DNA of 14,250 nucleotides from CAYSWF01 sp964562905 (lineage in GTDB: Bacteria > Patescibacteriota > Andersenbacteria > UBA10190). A program made the position numbers and the translations under genes. Shown in pieces: positions 1 through 7,353 of the stretch (position 1 is its first letter; every line of letters starts with the position of its first letter). The DNA is taken from positions 1-14,250 of the forward strand of contig CAZLVG010000024.1 in the NCBI GenBank assembly GCA_964562905.1. The letters run 5' to 3'. The notes beneath the pieces were generated by a model. The model made no database searches. It had not been told where the DNA came from and was given only the letters and a program-made list of their open reading frames with translations.

Positions 1-46
1 AGTTGAAATGACGGTGTTTGCGCGCCCGCTTTCCAGAGCAAGGTAA
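1..46 (+). CDS. Possible C-terminal tail of an upstream gene (partial)
   Basis: The frame from base 2 is open from the window edge to a TAA at 44-46 and would encode about 14 residues ending in ARPLSRAR. Of the other two frames, one meets TGA almost at once. The peptide is too short to assign a family. It is listed because the next gene has its own promoter-like sequence after a gap, so an upstream gene ending here is plausible. It could equally be non-coding. Confidence 0.25.
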   Translation, partial: VEMTVFARPLSRAR

Positions 47-63
47 GGAATTAAGGCAGTCTT

Positions 64-133
64 TTACGAATTACCAGTTACCAGTTACTAGTTACCAGTT
101 ACTAGTTACCAGTTACTGATTACGAGTTACGAG
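64..133. repeat. Heptamer tandem repeat, ten units
   Basis: Ten head-to-tail 7-bp units fill 64-133 with no spacer: TTACGAA, TTACCAG, TTACCAG, TTACTAG, TTACCAG, TTACTAG, TTACCAG, TTACTGA, TTACGAG, TTACGAG. The TTAC core is invariant and variation is confined to the last three positions. The array ends 15 bp before the TATAGT box that precedes the ATG at 161, so its last unit sits where a -35 element would lie. The array is not a CRISPR because it has no spacers. Confidence 0.9.
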
Positions 134-148
134 CTGCCAACCTCGTGA

Positions 149-160
149 TATAGTAATAGT
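149..160 (+). promoter_or_regulatory. -10-like TATAGT six bases before the start codon
   Basis: TATAGT at 149-154 matches TATAAT in 5 of 6 positions and is separated from the ATG at 161 by six bases. A transcript starting about 7 bases after the -10 would begin at or next to the ATG, giving a leaderless mRNA. A weak -35 candidate (TTACGA, 127-132, 16-bp spacing) lies in the last repeat unit. No Shine-Dalgarno sequence is present. Inferred from spacing only. Confidence 0.45.
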
Positions 161-535
161 ATGTTAACGGATTATTTTTATTGGCAGTACGTGCGGGCTC
201 CCGCGGCGCTGGGACACATTATCTGGAATTTGCAGCGGGCGCTGTGGCGGTTGTTTTCCGTTGAATTCATGCTGCGCACGCTGTTGGCCCACTGGCACAA
301 GGATATCGCCGCCTACACTGGCGGCACCTTGTCAAAGCTGGGCTTGGCCTTTACGTGGAATCTGATTTCCCGCGGCATAGGCTTTTTGGTCCGTACTCTT
401 ATACTTGTTTTGTGGCTGGCGGCGGAAGCCGTCTTTCTGCCCGCGGCGGCCGCGGTGTACCTGATGTTCCTGGCCTGGCCGCTGCTGGTCCTGGCCAGCT
501 TGGCGGTTGGTATTGGTTTTCTGCTGGCGGCGTGA
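161..535 (+). CDS. Small integral membrane protein upstream of the Clp ATPase
   Basis: 124 residues, function unknown. The N-terminal half (about 1-60) is amphipathic and rich in Trp, Arg and His, with a FSVEFMLRTLLAHWHKD stretch. The C-terminal half has two strongly hydrophobic segments, about residues 68-95 and 97-123, so the protein is probably anchored by a C-terminal hairpin. The start is the first ATG after a TATAGT box and needs no ribosome binding site if the transcript is leaderless. It ends 24 bases before the Clp ATPase gene and is almost certainly cotranscribed with it. I recall similar Trp-rich small membrane proteins next to such ATPases in Parcubacteria, but could not check this. 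A role as membrane partner of the ATPase is inference from position. Confidence 0.8.
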   Translation: MLTDYFYWQYVRAPAALGHIIWNLQRALWRLFSVEFMLRTLLAHWHKDIAAYTGGTLSKLGLAFTWNLISRGIGFLVRTLILVLWLAAEAVFLPAAAAVYLMFLAWPLLVLASLAVGIGFLLAA

Positions 536-559
536 ACGGATTAACTGATCGCACGTTAC

Positions 560-3031
560 ATGAAGTATTCTTTTGACACCAGAAGCCGCCGCCATACCAT
601 TCGCAGTTATCGGGCTTTAACTTCCCCCGTGGTAGTGGCCATGATGGCGGTCGCTTGCTTAGTATCTGTCGTCGCTTGGCTGCTGCTTGTGTTTGTCGCT
701 GTCAGCGCCGCGCTTCTAGGACTAGCTTTTATTGCGGCCAGCTTGGCAGCCGCGGCTTTGCTCGCTCTGCTGTTCGCTTCCACCTATTACCCTTACCTGC
801 CGTCACCGAAGACTGTCCAGGCGTTAAAGTCGGACCGACCGACCGCCGGCGGGATTAACGCGGCCCAAGCTGCCTCTTTCTCCCTGTTGCTTTTATTAAG
901 CCGCTATGGACTGAAGCAAAATAAGAAAAATCTGCGTCGGGCCACAAGACGGCTGGCGGAGTCGCCCGTCTGCGATTTCTTGCTGCGCCGGCTGGAGATA
1001 AGCCGGTCCAAAGTTATTAAAATCGTGGAGAAATCCGTTCTGCCGGAGCTGACCTGGTCCGATTTTTCCCGCCGCTCGCTGGAGTTGGCCGGCACGCTGG
1101 AACAACCGGAGATCTCGCCCGAGCACGCCTTAGGCTGTCTGCTGCTTCACCCCCGTCTTGAAAGGCAGCTCCGAGCGTCAGGACTGACCAGGGACGACGT
1201 GCTTTTTACGCTGTGGTGGGGAGCCGAGCGCAGATATACCCGGCTTCAGCGGCGCCGCTGGTGGGACGAGGAGCGCCTGCTGGCCTTTACCGGTGTCGGC
1301 CTTTCCTGGGCGTCCGGTTATACTCCTTTCGTGGACCGGTTTGCCCGCCTGCCGCCTGGCGGCCTTTGGGATAACATTATTTACGGGCATGAAGACAAAG
1401 TAGAGGAACTTATTAACACGCTGGCCAGACAGCGCCAGTCTAACGTGTTACTGGTTGGGAATCCGGGAGTGGGCCGTTTGGGAATAGTCCGCTGGGTAGC
1501 CAAGCGGATTCGCGGCGGCACCGCCCATCCCGAACTTATGGGACAGCGTCTGCTGTACATAAACATAGGGGAATTGATGGCTCAAGGGGGGACCGCCGCA
1601 GCTCAAGCTGCCGTGGTGTCGAGAGCGTTAAGAGAAATGGAACGCGCCGGGAATATCATCGCCGTCATTGACGGTTTAAGCAGTGTTCTGGGGGAGTACG
1701 GCGAACAACGCATTAATCTGACGGACGTGTTGCTGCCTTTTTTGGCTTCAGCTAATGTTCGTGTTCTGGTCATGGTTTCTTCGGATGATTACTACCTGCG
1801 CTTGAAATCAAACCAGAAGTTAACCCAGTATTTTGAGGTAGTCGTAGTGCCGTCGCTGACAGAGCGGAACACACTCAAAAGACTGGCGCTGTCAGTGCCG
1901 GTCATTGAACGGCGGGCCGGTCTTTACATACCGTATAGGACCATACGCACGTTGGTGGAAGAAACTTCATCCATCATGCCCCACATACCTTTTCCTGAAC
2001 GCGCTTTTGATTTTTTGGAAGAGGCCATAGTAGCCGCTCAGGTTAAAGGCAGCCGGGTATTAACTGTCGAGCACATTGAAAATATAATCTCCCGCAAAAT
2101 CGGCTTGAGCTTGGGCCGCTTAAAGTCCAAGGAAAAAACACGCCTGTTGAAACTGGAGGAGCTAATGCACCGGCGTTTGGTTGACCAAGAGGCCGCCGTC
2201 AAGGCGGTAGCGCGCGCCATGGTGCGCGCCAGAGCTGAAGTCAGAAGCCAAGAAAGACCTATCGGGGCCTTTCTGTTTCTGGGGCCTACCGGGGTGGGCA
2301 AAACGGAAACGGCTAAAACGTTGGCTGAAGTGTATTTTGGTTCCGAGGAGCACATGACCCGCCTGGATATGTCGGAGTTTCAGGGGGAAGACGCGGTGTC
2401 CCGCCTGATAGGAAGCGCCGAACAGCCCGCCGGACGATTGACCTCCCTTATTGCCGATCATCCTTTTACCGTTTTGCTGCTGGATGAGTTTGAGAAGGCC
2501 GACAGGGCCGCGCACCAGTTATTCCTGCAAGTCCTGGATGAGGGGCGGCTGTCCGACGCCCGCGGCCGCGCCTATTCTTTCCGGCACGCTATTATTATTG
2601 CCACCAGCAACGCCGGCGCTGAACTTATCCGCAGGGAAGCCAAAGGCGGGCGCGTCCCCGATGGCTTTGACCAAAAGTTAAAAGAGCACATTTTGTCCCG
2701 GAACATACTGCGCCCGGAGCTGCTTAATCGTTTTGACGGAGTGATAACGTACGCGGTGCTGTCCCGGGAACACATTCGCCGTATTGCCGTGATGATGCTG
2801 CGCCAGCTGAACCGGCGCCTGGACGAAGAGCATGGCGTGGTCTTGAAGATCACGGACGCTCTAGTCGATTTTCTGGTGGAGAAGGGATATGATCCACAGT
2901 TCGGAGCTCGCCCCATGAACCGGACTATTCAGGATTACGTTGAATACGCGGTGGCGCAAAAAATCATCAAAGGCGAGGCGCAGCCCGGCCAGAGTATTGT
3001 GCTGCTTCCCGCCACGCTGAGGGGCACCTGA
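560..3031 (+). CDS. Membrane-anchored Clp/Hsp100 AAA+ ATPase with degenerate first ring
   Basis: 823 residues, class I Hsp100 (ClpA/B/C-like) unfoldase architecture. Residues about 22-73 are two hydrophobic helices, so the protein is tethered to the membrane, unlike soluble ClpB or ClpC. Residues about 125-225 occupy the Clp N-domain position. NBD1 (about 275-515) has GNPGVGRL at 300-307, where the Walker A Lys and Thr are replaced by Arg306 and Leu307, and IIAVIDG at 366-372, where the Walker B Glu is replaced by Gly372. NBD2 is intact: Walker A GPTGVGKT 575-582, Walker B LLLDE 639-643, sensor 1 TSN 682-684, arginine finger in RPELLNRFD 718-726 and sensor 2 GARP 782-785. No ClpP-docking IGL/IGF loop is seen in NBD2; the IGL at 514-516 lies in the linker. 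No long M-domain is evident. It probably remodels or extracts membrane-proximal proteins using ring 2 alone; substrates are unknown. Confidence 0.9.
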   Translation: MKYSFDTRSRRHTIRSYRALTSPVVVAMMAVACLVSVVAWLLLVFVAVSAALLGLAFIAASLAAAALLALLFASTYYPYLPSPKTVQALKSDRPTAGGINAAQAASFSLLLLLSRYGLKQNKKNLRRATRRLAESPVCDFLLRRLEISRSKVIKIVEKSVLPELTWSDFSRRSLELAGTLEQPEISPEHALGCLLLHPRLERQLRASGLTRDDVLFTLWWGAERRYTRLQRRRWWDEERLLAFTGVGLSWASGYTPFVDRFARLPPGGLWDNIIYGHEDKVEELINTLARQRQSNVLLVGNPGVGRLGIVRWVAKRIRGGTAHPELMGQRLLYINIGELMAQGGTAAAQAAVVSRALREMERAGNIIAVIDGLSSVLGEYGEQRINLTDVLLPFLASANVRVLVMVSSDDYYLRLKSNQKLTQYFEVVVVPSLTERNTLKRLALSVPVIERRAGLYIPYRTIRTLVEETSSIMPHIPFPERAFDFLEEAIVAAQVKGSRVLTVEHIENIISRKIGLSLGRLKSKEKTRLLKLEELMHRRLVDQEAAVKAVARAMVRARAEVRSQERPIGAFLFLGPTGVGKTETAKTLAEVYFGSEEHMTRLDMSEFQGEDAVSRLIGSAEQPAGRLTSLIADHPFTVLLLDEFEKADRAAHQLFLQVLDEGRLSDARGRAYSFRHAIIIATSNAGAELIRREAKGGRVPDGFDQKLKEHILSRNILRPELLNRFDGVITYAVLSREHIRRIAVMMLRQLNRRLDEEHGVVLKITDALVDFLVEKGYDPQFGARPMNRTIQDYVEYAVAQKIIKGEAQPGQSIVLLPATLRGT

Positions 3032-3048
3032 ATATTCTTCTCTTTATT

Positions 3049-5235
3049 TTATTCCTCCTTCTCCTCCTGCTGTTGCAGGAGGGAAATTTCGAACACCTCG
3101 GTGCTGTCTAGGATATACAACTTGGTTTCGTCCGCACTAACGGCAACACTCTGGGCGCGGCTGCTGTCTCCCAAATATATCTGCCGGTTAAGGTTTCCCA
3201 CCGTGTCGAATATTATTACGCGTTTGTTGGGCGGGTCAAAAACGTACAGGTGGCGTAGATTTTCGTCTATGATAAGCTTTGCCGATCCGGAAATGGCCGG
3301 CTGCACCCGGCCTAGCTGAAAGTCAACGGGAGTTCCTTTAAGTAGCTTGCTGATGGTGCCGTCTTGGTGCAGCGTGTATATGTAGCCGTCCACTCCAATG
3401 TCCGTGATATTATTCCTCGGGAACTCCTTGTTAGTTATCCAGGCGTTGCCGCCGCTGTACCCGCGCAGCGTTTTGCTGTAGCCGTAGATATTACTGGCCG
3501 ATTTATCGTAAAGGTATATGCGGTTGCCGTAGGTCGCCAGTGATTGTATCTCGGGATCATTCGACGGCAGGCTTATTTCCTGGCTTTGCAGAACTCCGGC
3601 TTTAGTGTCAAACAGAGCTATGCCCGGGCTGTCAGTCGCCAGCACCAGAGACTTGTCGGCCTGGTGTGCCGTCGCCGTGGTGAAAAAACCTATTCCCTGC
3701 GTGGTCTGGTTTACCACCTCCACGGCGCCATCAGTGGTCATCTTAGCTATGGTATTATTGGTGTGGTCATAGGAATATAGGCTGCCCTGTAGCCAGAGCA
3801 GCTGGGAGGGAGCGGTGTTCGTCATGACTGAAGCGAAGTTACCCACTAGTTGACTATCCTCGCTCCGCACGCGTGTTACTTTATCCAACCTATCCTGAAC
3901 TGACATAATTTCCCGTACTAAAGTATTTGTCTGCTCTTGGTAGAGAGCCGTATTTTTCAATTTCTCCGCCAGCCGTTCGGCGTCGGACAGCAAGTTGCGC
4001 GCCTGTTCGCGGTTGTCATATATGAGAGCAGTGGCGGCTGCCTCTTTTTTAGTTCTGGCTTCGTGCAGTAGTTCGCTGGCTTGCTGAACTTGAAAATCGC
4101 TGGCTCGCTTCTTTTGCATCATCACCAGGCTTACTACCAGCGCCGCGGCCAGCATGATAGCCAGTACCGCGAACACTTTGCTGCTAGTGGGCAGCCCGGA
4201 AACTGCCCGCCGCGTTCCTGTCCACAGGCGGCGGGACCAGTACCGTATCGCCTTTGAGGACATTTCCGTTGGAAGTCTTTGCGTGCCCAGCAGTCCATTG
4301 CTGGTTAAAGACCTCATATTGTGGCCGGCAGAGCGTGACGCTTTATATAACGCTCTGCCGCTCTGTTGCGACCCGCGCACCACAAGCGGCCACCAATAAC
4401 TCCTGATCGCGCGGCCCGTGTAGGCGATAACCCGGACTGTCAGCCAGGCTAGGCGCTTGAGCAGCGAATGATTAATTTCCAGAGGTTTCTTGGGTCTCAG
4501 ATGGGCTGAAGCAATCACCGGTTCCCGTTGTCGGCGGGTGTACGGCACGTCAGTTTCTTGCGCGAGCGCCGCCACTTCGTCCGAGGCCAGAGCTACTACC
4601 AGTATAGCCAGTGGCAGGCGCTTGCCTTGGTCTTCGTACAGTTGGCGGAGGCGCAGACTGATACCAGCTGCGGAATTATTAATAGCGAAACTGGCCAAGT
4701 CTTCCCGGCGGAAGACCTGCTCCGCCTGGGAGGTGCCGAAATACAAGACATCTTTTTCACTGACTGTACCGCTGGCTACCTGTGAAAAAGTCCGCAGCGG
4801 ATTAGTGATGGGGGAGTGGGATAAGTTGTCGGTCAGGGAAACGACGCGCCGCTGGCGCACCAAGAGAATACGGCCGTTCCCCCCTGAACTGACATGCAGG
4901 GTCCGGTTTGATATGACTCCCAGCGAGACGTGCAACGACCCCATCCATTCCCGCGAACCCTGCTCCACTACCTCATGCAGCACCAGGTTAGCCTGGTGCA
5001 GGGCGGACTCAAAACTGGCCAGCACGCCCCGGCGGGGGTCCCGGTAGTACTCACGCTGGATAGCGCCTATAATTGTTTCAATTAATTCTCTGCCCGCGCC
5101 CTCTCTATCTTCAGTTTCGGCGGCTGCCAGCAGCATCCCCAAGGATTTTTCGCCGCCGGCTGGCTCAAAAATAAACGTGTCGCCCGCCACCCGCGGATTG
5201 TCAAAAAATACCAGTTCGTCTACATTGATTCTCAT
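3049..5235 (-). CDS. Membrane protein with pseudo-PP2C domain and beta-propeller
   Basis: 728 residues. Residues 1-220 follow the PPM/PP2C order (GDTFIF 18-23, AN at 82-83, MGSLHVSLGV 98-107, LTDNLSH 134-140), but the metal sites are absent: the usual DGMGG position reads AAAETED, GDSR reads GNGR (119-122) and SDG reads GTS (167-169). Residues 353-373 are one transmembrane helix, 380-455 a predicted coiled coil, and 460-720 repeated beta-strand units such as LFDTKAG, IYLYDKSASNIYGYS, LYVFDPPNKRVIIFD and LYILDSTEVFEI, which look like an NHL- or PQQ-type propeller outside the membrane. The tail is acidic (QQQEEKEE). The reading is a transmembrane sensor or scaffold with a catalytically dead phosphatase fold inside and a ligand-binding propeller outside. 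It is convergent with the Clp gene, 17 bases apart. Confidence 0.8.
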   Translation of the reverse strand: MRINVDELVFFDNPRVAGDTFIFEPAGGEKSLGMLLAAAETEDREGAGRELIETIIGAIQREYYRDPRRGVLASFESALHQANLVLHEVVEQGSREWMGSLHVSLGVISNRTLHVSSGGNGRILLVRQRRVVSLTDNLSHSPITNPLRTFSQVASGTVSEKDVLYFGTSQAEQVFRREDLASFAINNSAAGISLRLRQLYEDQGKRLPLAILVVALASDEVAALAQETDVPYTRRQREPVIASAHLRPKKPLEINHSLLKRLAWLTVRVIAYTGRAIRSYWWPLVVRGSQQSGRALYKASRSAGHNMRSLTSNGLLGTQRLPTEMSSKAIRYWSRRLWTGTRRAVSGLPTSSKVFAVLAIMLAAALVVSLVMMQKKRASDFQVQQASELLHEARTKKEAAATALIYDNREQARNLLSDAERLAEKLKNTALYQEQTNTLVREIMSVQDRLDKVTRVRSEDSQLVGNFASVMTNTAPSQLLWLQGSLYSYDHTNNTIAKMTTDGAVEVVNQTTQGIGFFTTATAHQADKSLVLATDSPGIALFDTKAGVLQSQEISLPSNDPEIQSLATYGNRIYLYDKSASNIYGYSKTLRGYSGGNAWITNKEFPRNNITDIGVDGYIYTLHQDGTISKLLKGTPVDFQLGRVQPAISGSAKLIIDENLRHLYVFDPPNKRVIIFDTVGNLNRQIYLGDSSRAQSVAVSADETKLYILDSTEVFEISLLQQQEEKEE
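3063..3082. terminator. Perfect hairpin between convergent genes
   Basis: CCTCCTGC (3063-3070), loop TGTT, GCAGGAGG (3075-3082) form an 8-bp perfect stem just past the Clp stop codon and within the 3' end of the convergent minus-strand gene, where it encodes Gln/Glu-rich residues. It could terminate either transcript, but no U-run follows the stem on either strand, so intrinsic termination is uncertain. Confidence 0.25.
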
Positions 5236-5242
5236 ATGCTAG

Positions 5243-5250
5243 ATAGTATA
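5243..5250 (-). promoter_or_regulatory. -10-like TATACTAT close to the minus-strand start
   Basis: On the minus strand TATACTAT precedes the ATG at 5235. TACTAT leaves 7 bases to the ATG and TATACT leaves 9. Either would start transcription within a few bases of the initiation codon. No Shine-Dalgarno sequence lies between. No convincing -35 was seen. Confidence 0.4.
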
Positions 5251-5260
5251 TAAAAAATTA

Positions 5261-5290
5261 TTGCATTTTAGCAGTGGTTATGAGTACACT
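5261..5290 (+). promoter_or_regulatory. Weak promoter candidate for the winged-helix gene
   Basis: TTGCAT (5261-5266) and TACACT (5285-5290) are 18 bp apart and would give a leader of about 16 bases before the ATG at 5313. TACACT matches the -10 consensus at 4 of 6 and TTGCAT the -35 at 3 of 6. The 77-bp divergent spacer must hold promoters for both strands, but this assignment is weak. Confidence 0.25.
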
Positions 5291-5312
5291 TTAGATCACA
5301 TCGGAAAAGCCA

Positions 5313-5933
5313 ATGAACAACAAACTTTTTCCTTTAGAGAAAATTTTTGGCTCGCGGACTCGTGTCAAGATTATTTCCCTGTTTACTACTAACACTGTCC
5401 GTCCCTACTACGTCAGAGAAATATCCAGGTCCATAGGAGAGAGATTAAACGCCGTACGGCGCGAACTTGACATATTAAGAAAAATTGGCATGTTAAGATC
5501 CTACCACCAACGGCGCCGGCGCTACTATGTGTTGAACCAAAATTTTGTTCTCCTGTCTGAACTGGCGTCAATCATGAAAAAATCAGGACCGCGCCTGGAG
5601 GACAGCCTGTTTAAAAACATTAATCAGCTGGGTGATGTGCGCTTTGCCGCTGCCTCCGGCATTTTTACCAGCGCCAAAGACTCTCCCACCGACTTGCTTC
5701 TGGTTGGGCGTATTGAAGAGGCTCGGCTGGAGAGCTTTGCCAAGCGTATTGAGGACCATATAGGGAGTGAAATTACTTACACGCCCATAACTGAAAACGA
5801 ATACCGCTATCGGCATAATTTTAATGATTTATTCTTGCGACAGATTTTTTCCGCGCCGTATTATGTTATTGTCAACAACTTAGACAGGCAGTCGCAGCCG
5901 GAAGCATTGGCGAGCAACAACCAGGGCACATAG
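5313..5933 (+). CDS. Winged-helix regulator with nucleotidyltransferase-like C-domain
   Basis: 206 residues. Residues about 8-75 form a winged helix-turn-helix: FGSRTRVKIISLF, then YYVREISRSIGERLNAVRRELDIL as the recognition region, then a basic wing (HQRRRRYYVLN, 65-75). Residues about 105-180 resemble the minimal nucleotidyltransferase fold, with TDLLLVG (126-132) at the place of the catalytic SDIDLLV strand, but the GSxxxG helix and second acidic residue are not evident, so catalysis is doubtful. It is probably a DNA-binding regulator; its targets are unknown. It is divergent from the pseudo-PP2C gene. Its last codons (GGC ACA TAG) are the first bases of the tRNA-Val gene, so the two overlap by 10 bases and are cotranscribed. 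The upstream GGAAAAG is only a poor ribosome binding site. Confidence 0.8.
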   Translation: MNNKLFPLEKIFGSRTRVKIISLFTTNTVRPYYVREISRSIGERLNAVRRELDILRKIGMLRSYHQRRRRYYVLNQNFVLLSELASIMKKSGPRLEDSLFKNINQLGDVRFAAASGIFTSAKDSPTDLLLVGRIEEARLESFAKRIEDHIGSEITYTPITENEYRYRHNFNDLFLRQIFSAPYYVIVNNLDRQSQPEALASNNQGT

Positions 5934-5995
5934 CTCAGCGGCAGAGCGCTACGTTCACATCGTAGAAGCCGAAGGTTCGAATCCTTCTGTGCCCA
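5924..5995 (+). tRNA. tRNA-Val(CAC)
   Basis: The cloverleaf folds completely by eye: acceptor GGGCACA (5924-5930) with TGTGCCC (5988-5994), D-arm GCTC/GAGC, anticodon stem CTACG/CGTAG around loop TTCACAT with anticodon CAC at 5956-5958, T-arm GAAGG/CCTTC around TTCGAAT, and discriminator A at 5995. The CCA end is not encoded. It decodes GTG valine codons. It has no separate promoter in view and overlaps the end of the preceding coding sequence by 10 bases, so it probably matures from that gene's transcript. Confidence 0.97.
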
Positions 5996-6000
5996 CTTAT

Positions 6001-6030
6001 ATGAGGGAAGGGATGTGTCCCTTCCCTCAT
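6001..6030 (+). terminator. Perfect 13-bp hairpin after tRNA-Val
   Basis: ATGAGGGAAGGGA (6001-6013), loop TGTG, then its exact reverse complement (6018-6030), starting five bases past the tRNA. Its position suits a terminator or 3' processing barrier for the regulator/tRNA transcript. It is followed by CGTTCGCTTCG rather than a U-run, so it is not a textbook intrinsic terminator. Confidence 0.55.
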
Positions 6031-6070
6031 CGTTCGCTTCGCTCACTCTCCTATCCCACAAGGCGACCTC

Positions 6071-6095
6071 AATTTGCCGGCAAAGCCGGCAAATT
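6071..6095. repeat. Perfect 11-bp inverted repeat
   Basis: AATTTGCCGGC (6071-6081), loop AAA, GCCGGCAAATT (6085-6095). It is a second strong hairpin in the tRNA-Val to 6167 spacer and could act as a terminator on either strand. The short spacer 6031-6166 otherwise holds only the promoter-like bases before 6167. Confidence 0.6.
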
Positions 6096-6154
6096 CGGTA
6101 TTAAAAGTAGTTTGATATAGAAGGGCGGTTGTTTTTTGAGTGTCTTAAGGTAAC

Positions 6155-6166
6155 TATTATTATACT
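6155..6166 (+). promoter_or_regulatory. -10-like TATTAT six bases before the start codon
   Basis: TATTAT (6155-6160) is followed by TATACT (6161-6166) and then directly by the ATG at 6167. TATTAT gives the same six-base spacing to the ATG as the boxes before 161, 13691 and 14232. No Shine-Dalgarno sequence and no clear -35 are present. Confidence 0.4.
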
Positions 6167-6781
6167 ATGCGCGATCCAGGGCAAATCTATACCAGACAAG
6201 GTACACCTATTATTGTGTTCGTGTCGCGCTTGGCGTTTGCCGGTTTATTTGTCTTTGCTTTGTACACCTTGCAATCGCCCCGCTTTCCCTATTCCAATAT
6301 TCATCTTGTCTGGATAATATATTTACTCTTTATTTATTTTACGGCGGAAAGACTGTATGACAGTTTCCTGAAAAGAGGGATAGACCTTACTTTTGCCTGG
6401 CCACTGTTGTTTGCCGTTTACTGCCTTAACCTGGTTTCACTTCTGCTGGCCGGTCAGGAGCGCCTGCCGCTGCTGAACCGCGCTGAACACCTGGCCAGTT
6501 TTATCCTGATCACTTTTATTGTGTGGGTGTTTTTCCTGAAATATTTGCCTCAACGGGTGTGGCGGCGCCATACCTACTACACGGCACTGATCGTTTTTTC
6601 TGTCACTTCCACTTTGGGCGTGGCTAACGAGCTGGTGGAACTTATGTTTGATTCTTTGTTTAACAGCAAGCTGGTGGGACCGCGGTTGGATACTTCCTTA
6701 GATCTTTTGATGAACAGCTTGGGAGCCGGACTCTTTTTGGCCGTACGCCTTATTCTCGGCACTTCTGAAGCCGAAACATGA
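6167..6781 (+). CDS. YjdF/DUF2238-like multi-spanning membrane protein
   Basis: 204 residues with about six hydrophobic helices (roughly 14-34, 46-62, 76-96, 108-126, 138-156, 180-198). The conserved face is NRAEHLASF (104-112), GVANELVELMFD (151-162) and GPRLDTSLDLLMNSLGA (171-187). The order H, then NELvE, then D, then G-DT--DLlmN--GA is what I associate with the DUF2238/YjdF inner-membrane family. No biochemical function is established for that family to my knowledge. The gene overlaps the sortase start by four bases (ATGA), so the pair is translationally coupled and may act together at the cell surface. Confidence 0.75.
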   Translation: MRDPGQIYTRQGTPIIVFVSRLAFAGLFVFALYTLQSPRFPYSNIHLVWIIYLLFIYFTAERLYDSFLKRGIDLTFAWPLLFAVYCLNLVSLLLAGQERLPLLNRAEHLASFILITFIVWVFFLKYLPQRVWRRHTYYTALIVFSVTSTLGVANELVELMFDSLFNSKLVGPRLDTSLDLLMNSLGAGLFLAVRLILGTSEAET

Positions 6782-7353
6782 GCGCCTTAAGCGGCCTGTT
6801 TGCGGTTATCGCGGCCGTCTCTTACCTGACGTCGTTGGTTCTGGGCCCGCCTGTTCCTGTGTCAGCTCCGCTCGCGCCCGCGGCATCTCCGTCCGTTTCG
6901 CCGGAGCCGGCGGCGGATTTATCATCTTTCTTAAATATGGACCTTCTGGAAGAGCCGCTGCCGCTGGTGTACAGCGACACGCTTAAGGAGTCCGTTTTGC
7001 AGGAACACATGAAGAAAGGCGCCGTGGTCCTGCCGCTGGGCACTGCTTTTGGCCAGCCCGGCAATGTGGTGGTAACCGCGCACAGCACCGGCTTTAAATC
7101 CTTCGGTCGGTACCGGTTTGCTTTCGCGAAACTGGGGCGGCTTGAGATAGGGGACGAGTTCACCGTGGATAAGGACGGGCGGCAATACACTTATCGCGTT
7201 TACAAGAGAGAAGTGGTCTGGCCGAACGAGGTGGACAAACTTCCGAAAAACGACCGCTCCACCGTAACCCTAATAACGTGTTGGCCGCTTTGGACTGATT
7301 TCAAGAGACTTTTAGTTCACGCGGAGTTGGTTACGTCGGACAATGAAAACTGA
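6778..7353 (+). CDS. Sortase-family transpeptidase
   Basis: 191 residues. An N-terminal signal anchor (about 4-24) is followed by a Pro/Ala/Ser-rich linker (25-48) and a sortase beta-barrel domain (about 60-185). The catalytic triad is visible: His102 in VVTAHS, Cys168 in LITCWP and Arg177 in DFKRLLVHAEL. The domain would face outward and cleave a C-terminal sorting motif, joining the substrate to another protein or to the envelope. LPLGTAFGQPGNVVVTAHS matches the family beta-strand before the His. No sortase substrate with a sorting motif was recognised in this window. The start is the ATG in the ATGA overlap with the upstream membrane gene; the stop TGA overlaps an ATG of the following small ORF (TGATG), suggesting a three-gene operon. 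Confidence 0.9.
   Translation: MSALSGLFAVIAAVSYLTSLVLGPPVPVSAPLAPAASPSVSPEPAADLSSFLNMDLLEEPLPLVYSDTLKESVLQEHMKKGAVVLPLGTAFGQPGNVVVTAHSTGFKSFGRYRFAFAKLGRLEIGDEFTVDKDGRQYTYRVYKREVVWPNEVDKLPKNDRSTVTLITCWPLWTDFKRLLVHAELVTSDNEN

Noticed and set aside
64..133. CRISPR array
   Set aside because: Units are 7 bp, contiguous and without spacers; this is a simple tandem repeat.
2162..2515. Minus-strand open frame of 117 codons within the Clp gene
   Set aside because: It is antisense to NBD2, which carries complete Walker and sensor motifs.
4490..5047. Plus-strand open frame of 185 codons
   Set aside because: It is antisense to the pseudo-PP2C domain, whose minus-strand frame has clear family motifs; the plus frame is Arg/Ser-rich shadow sequence.
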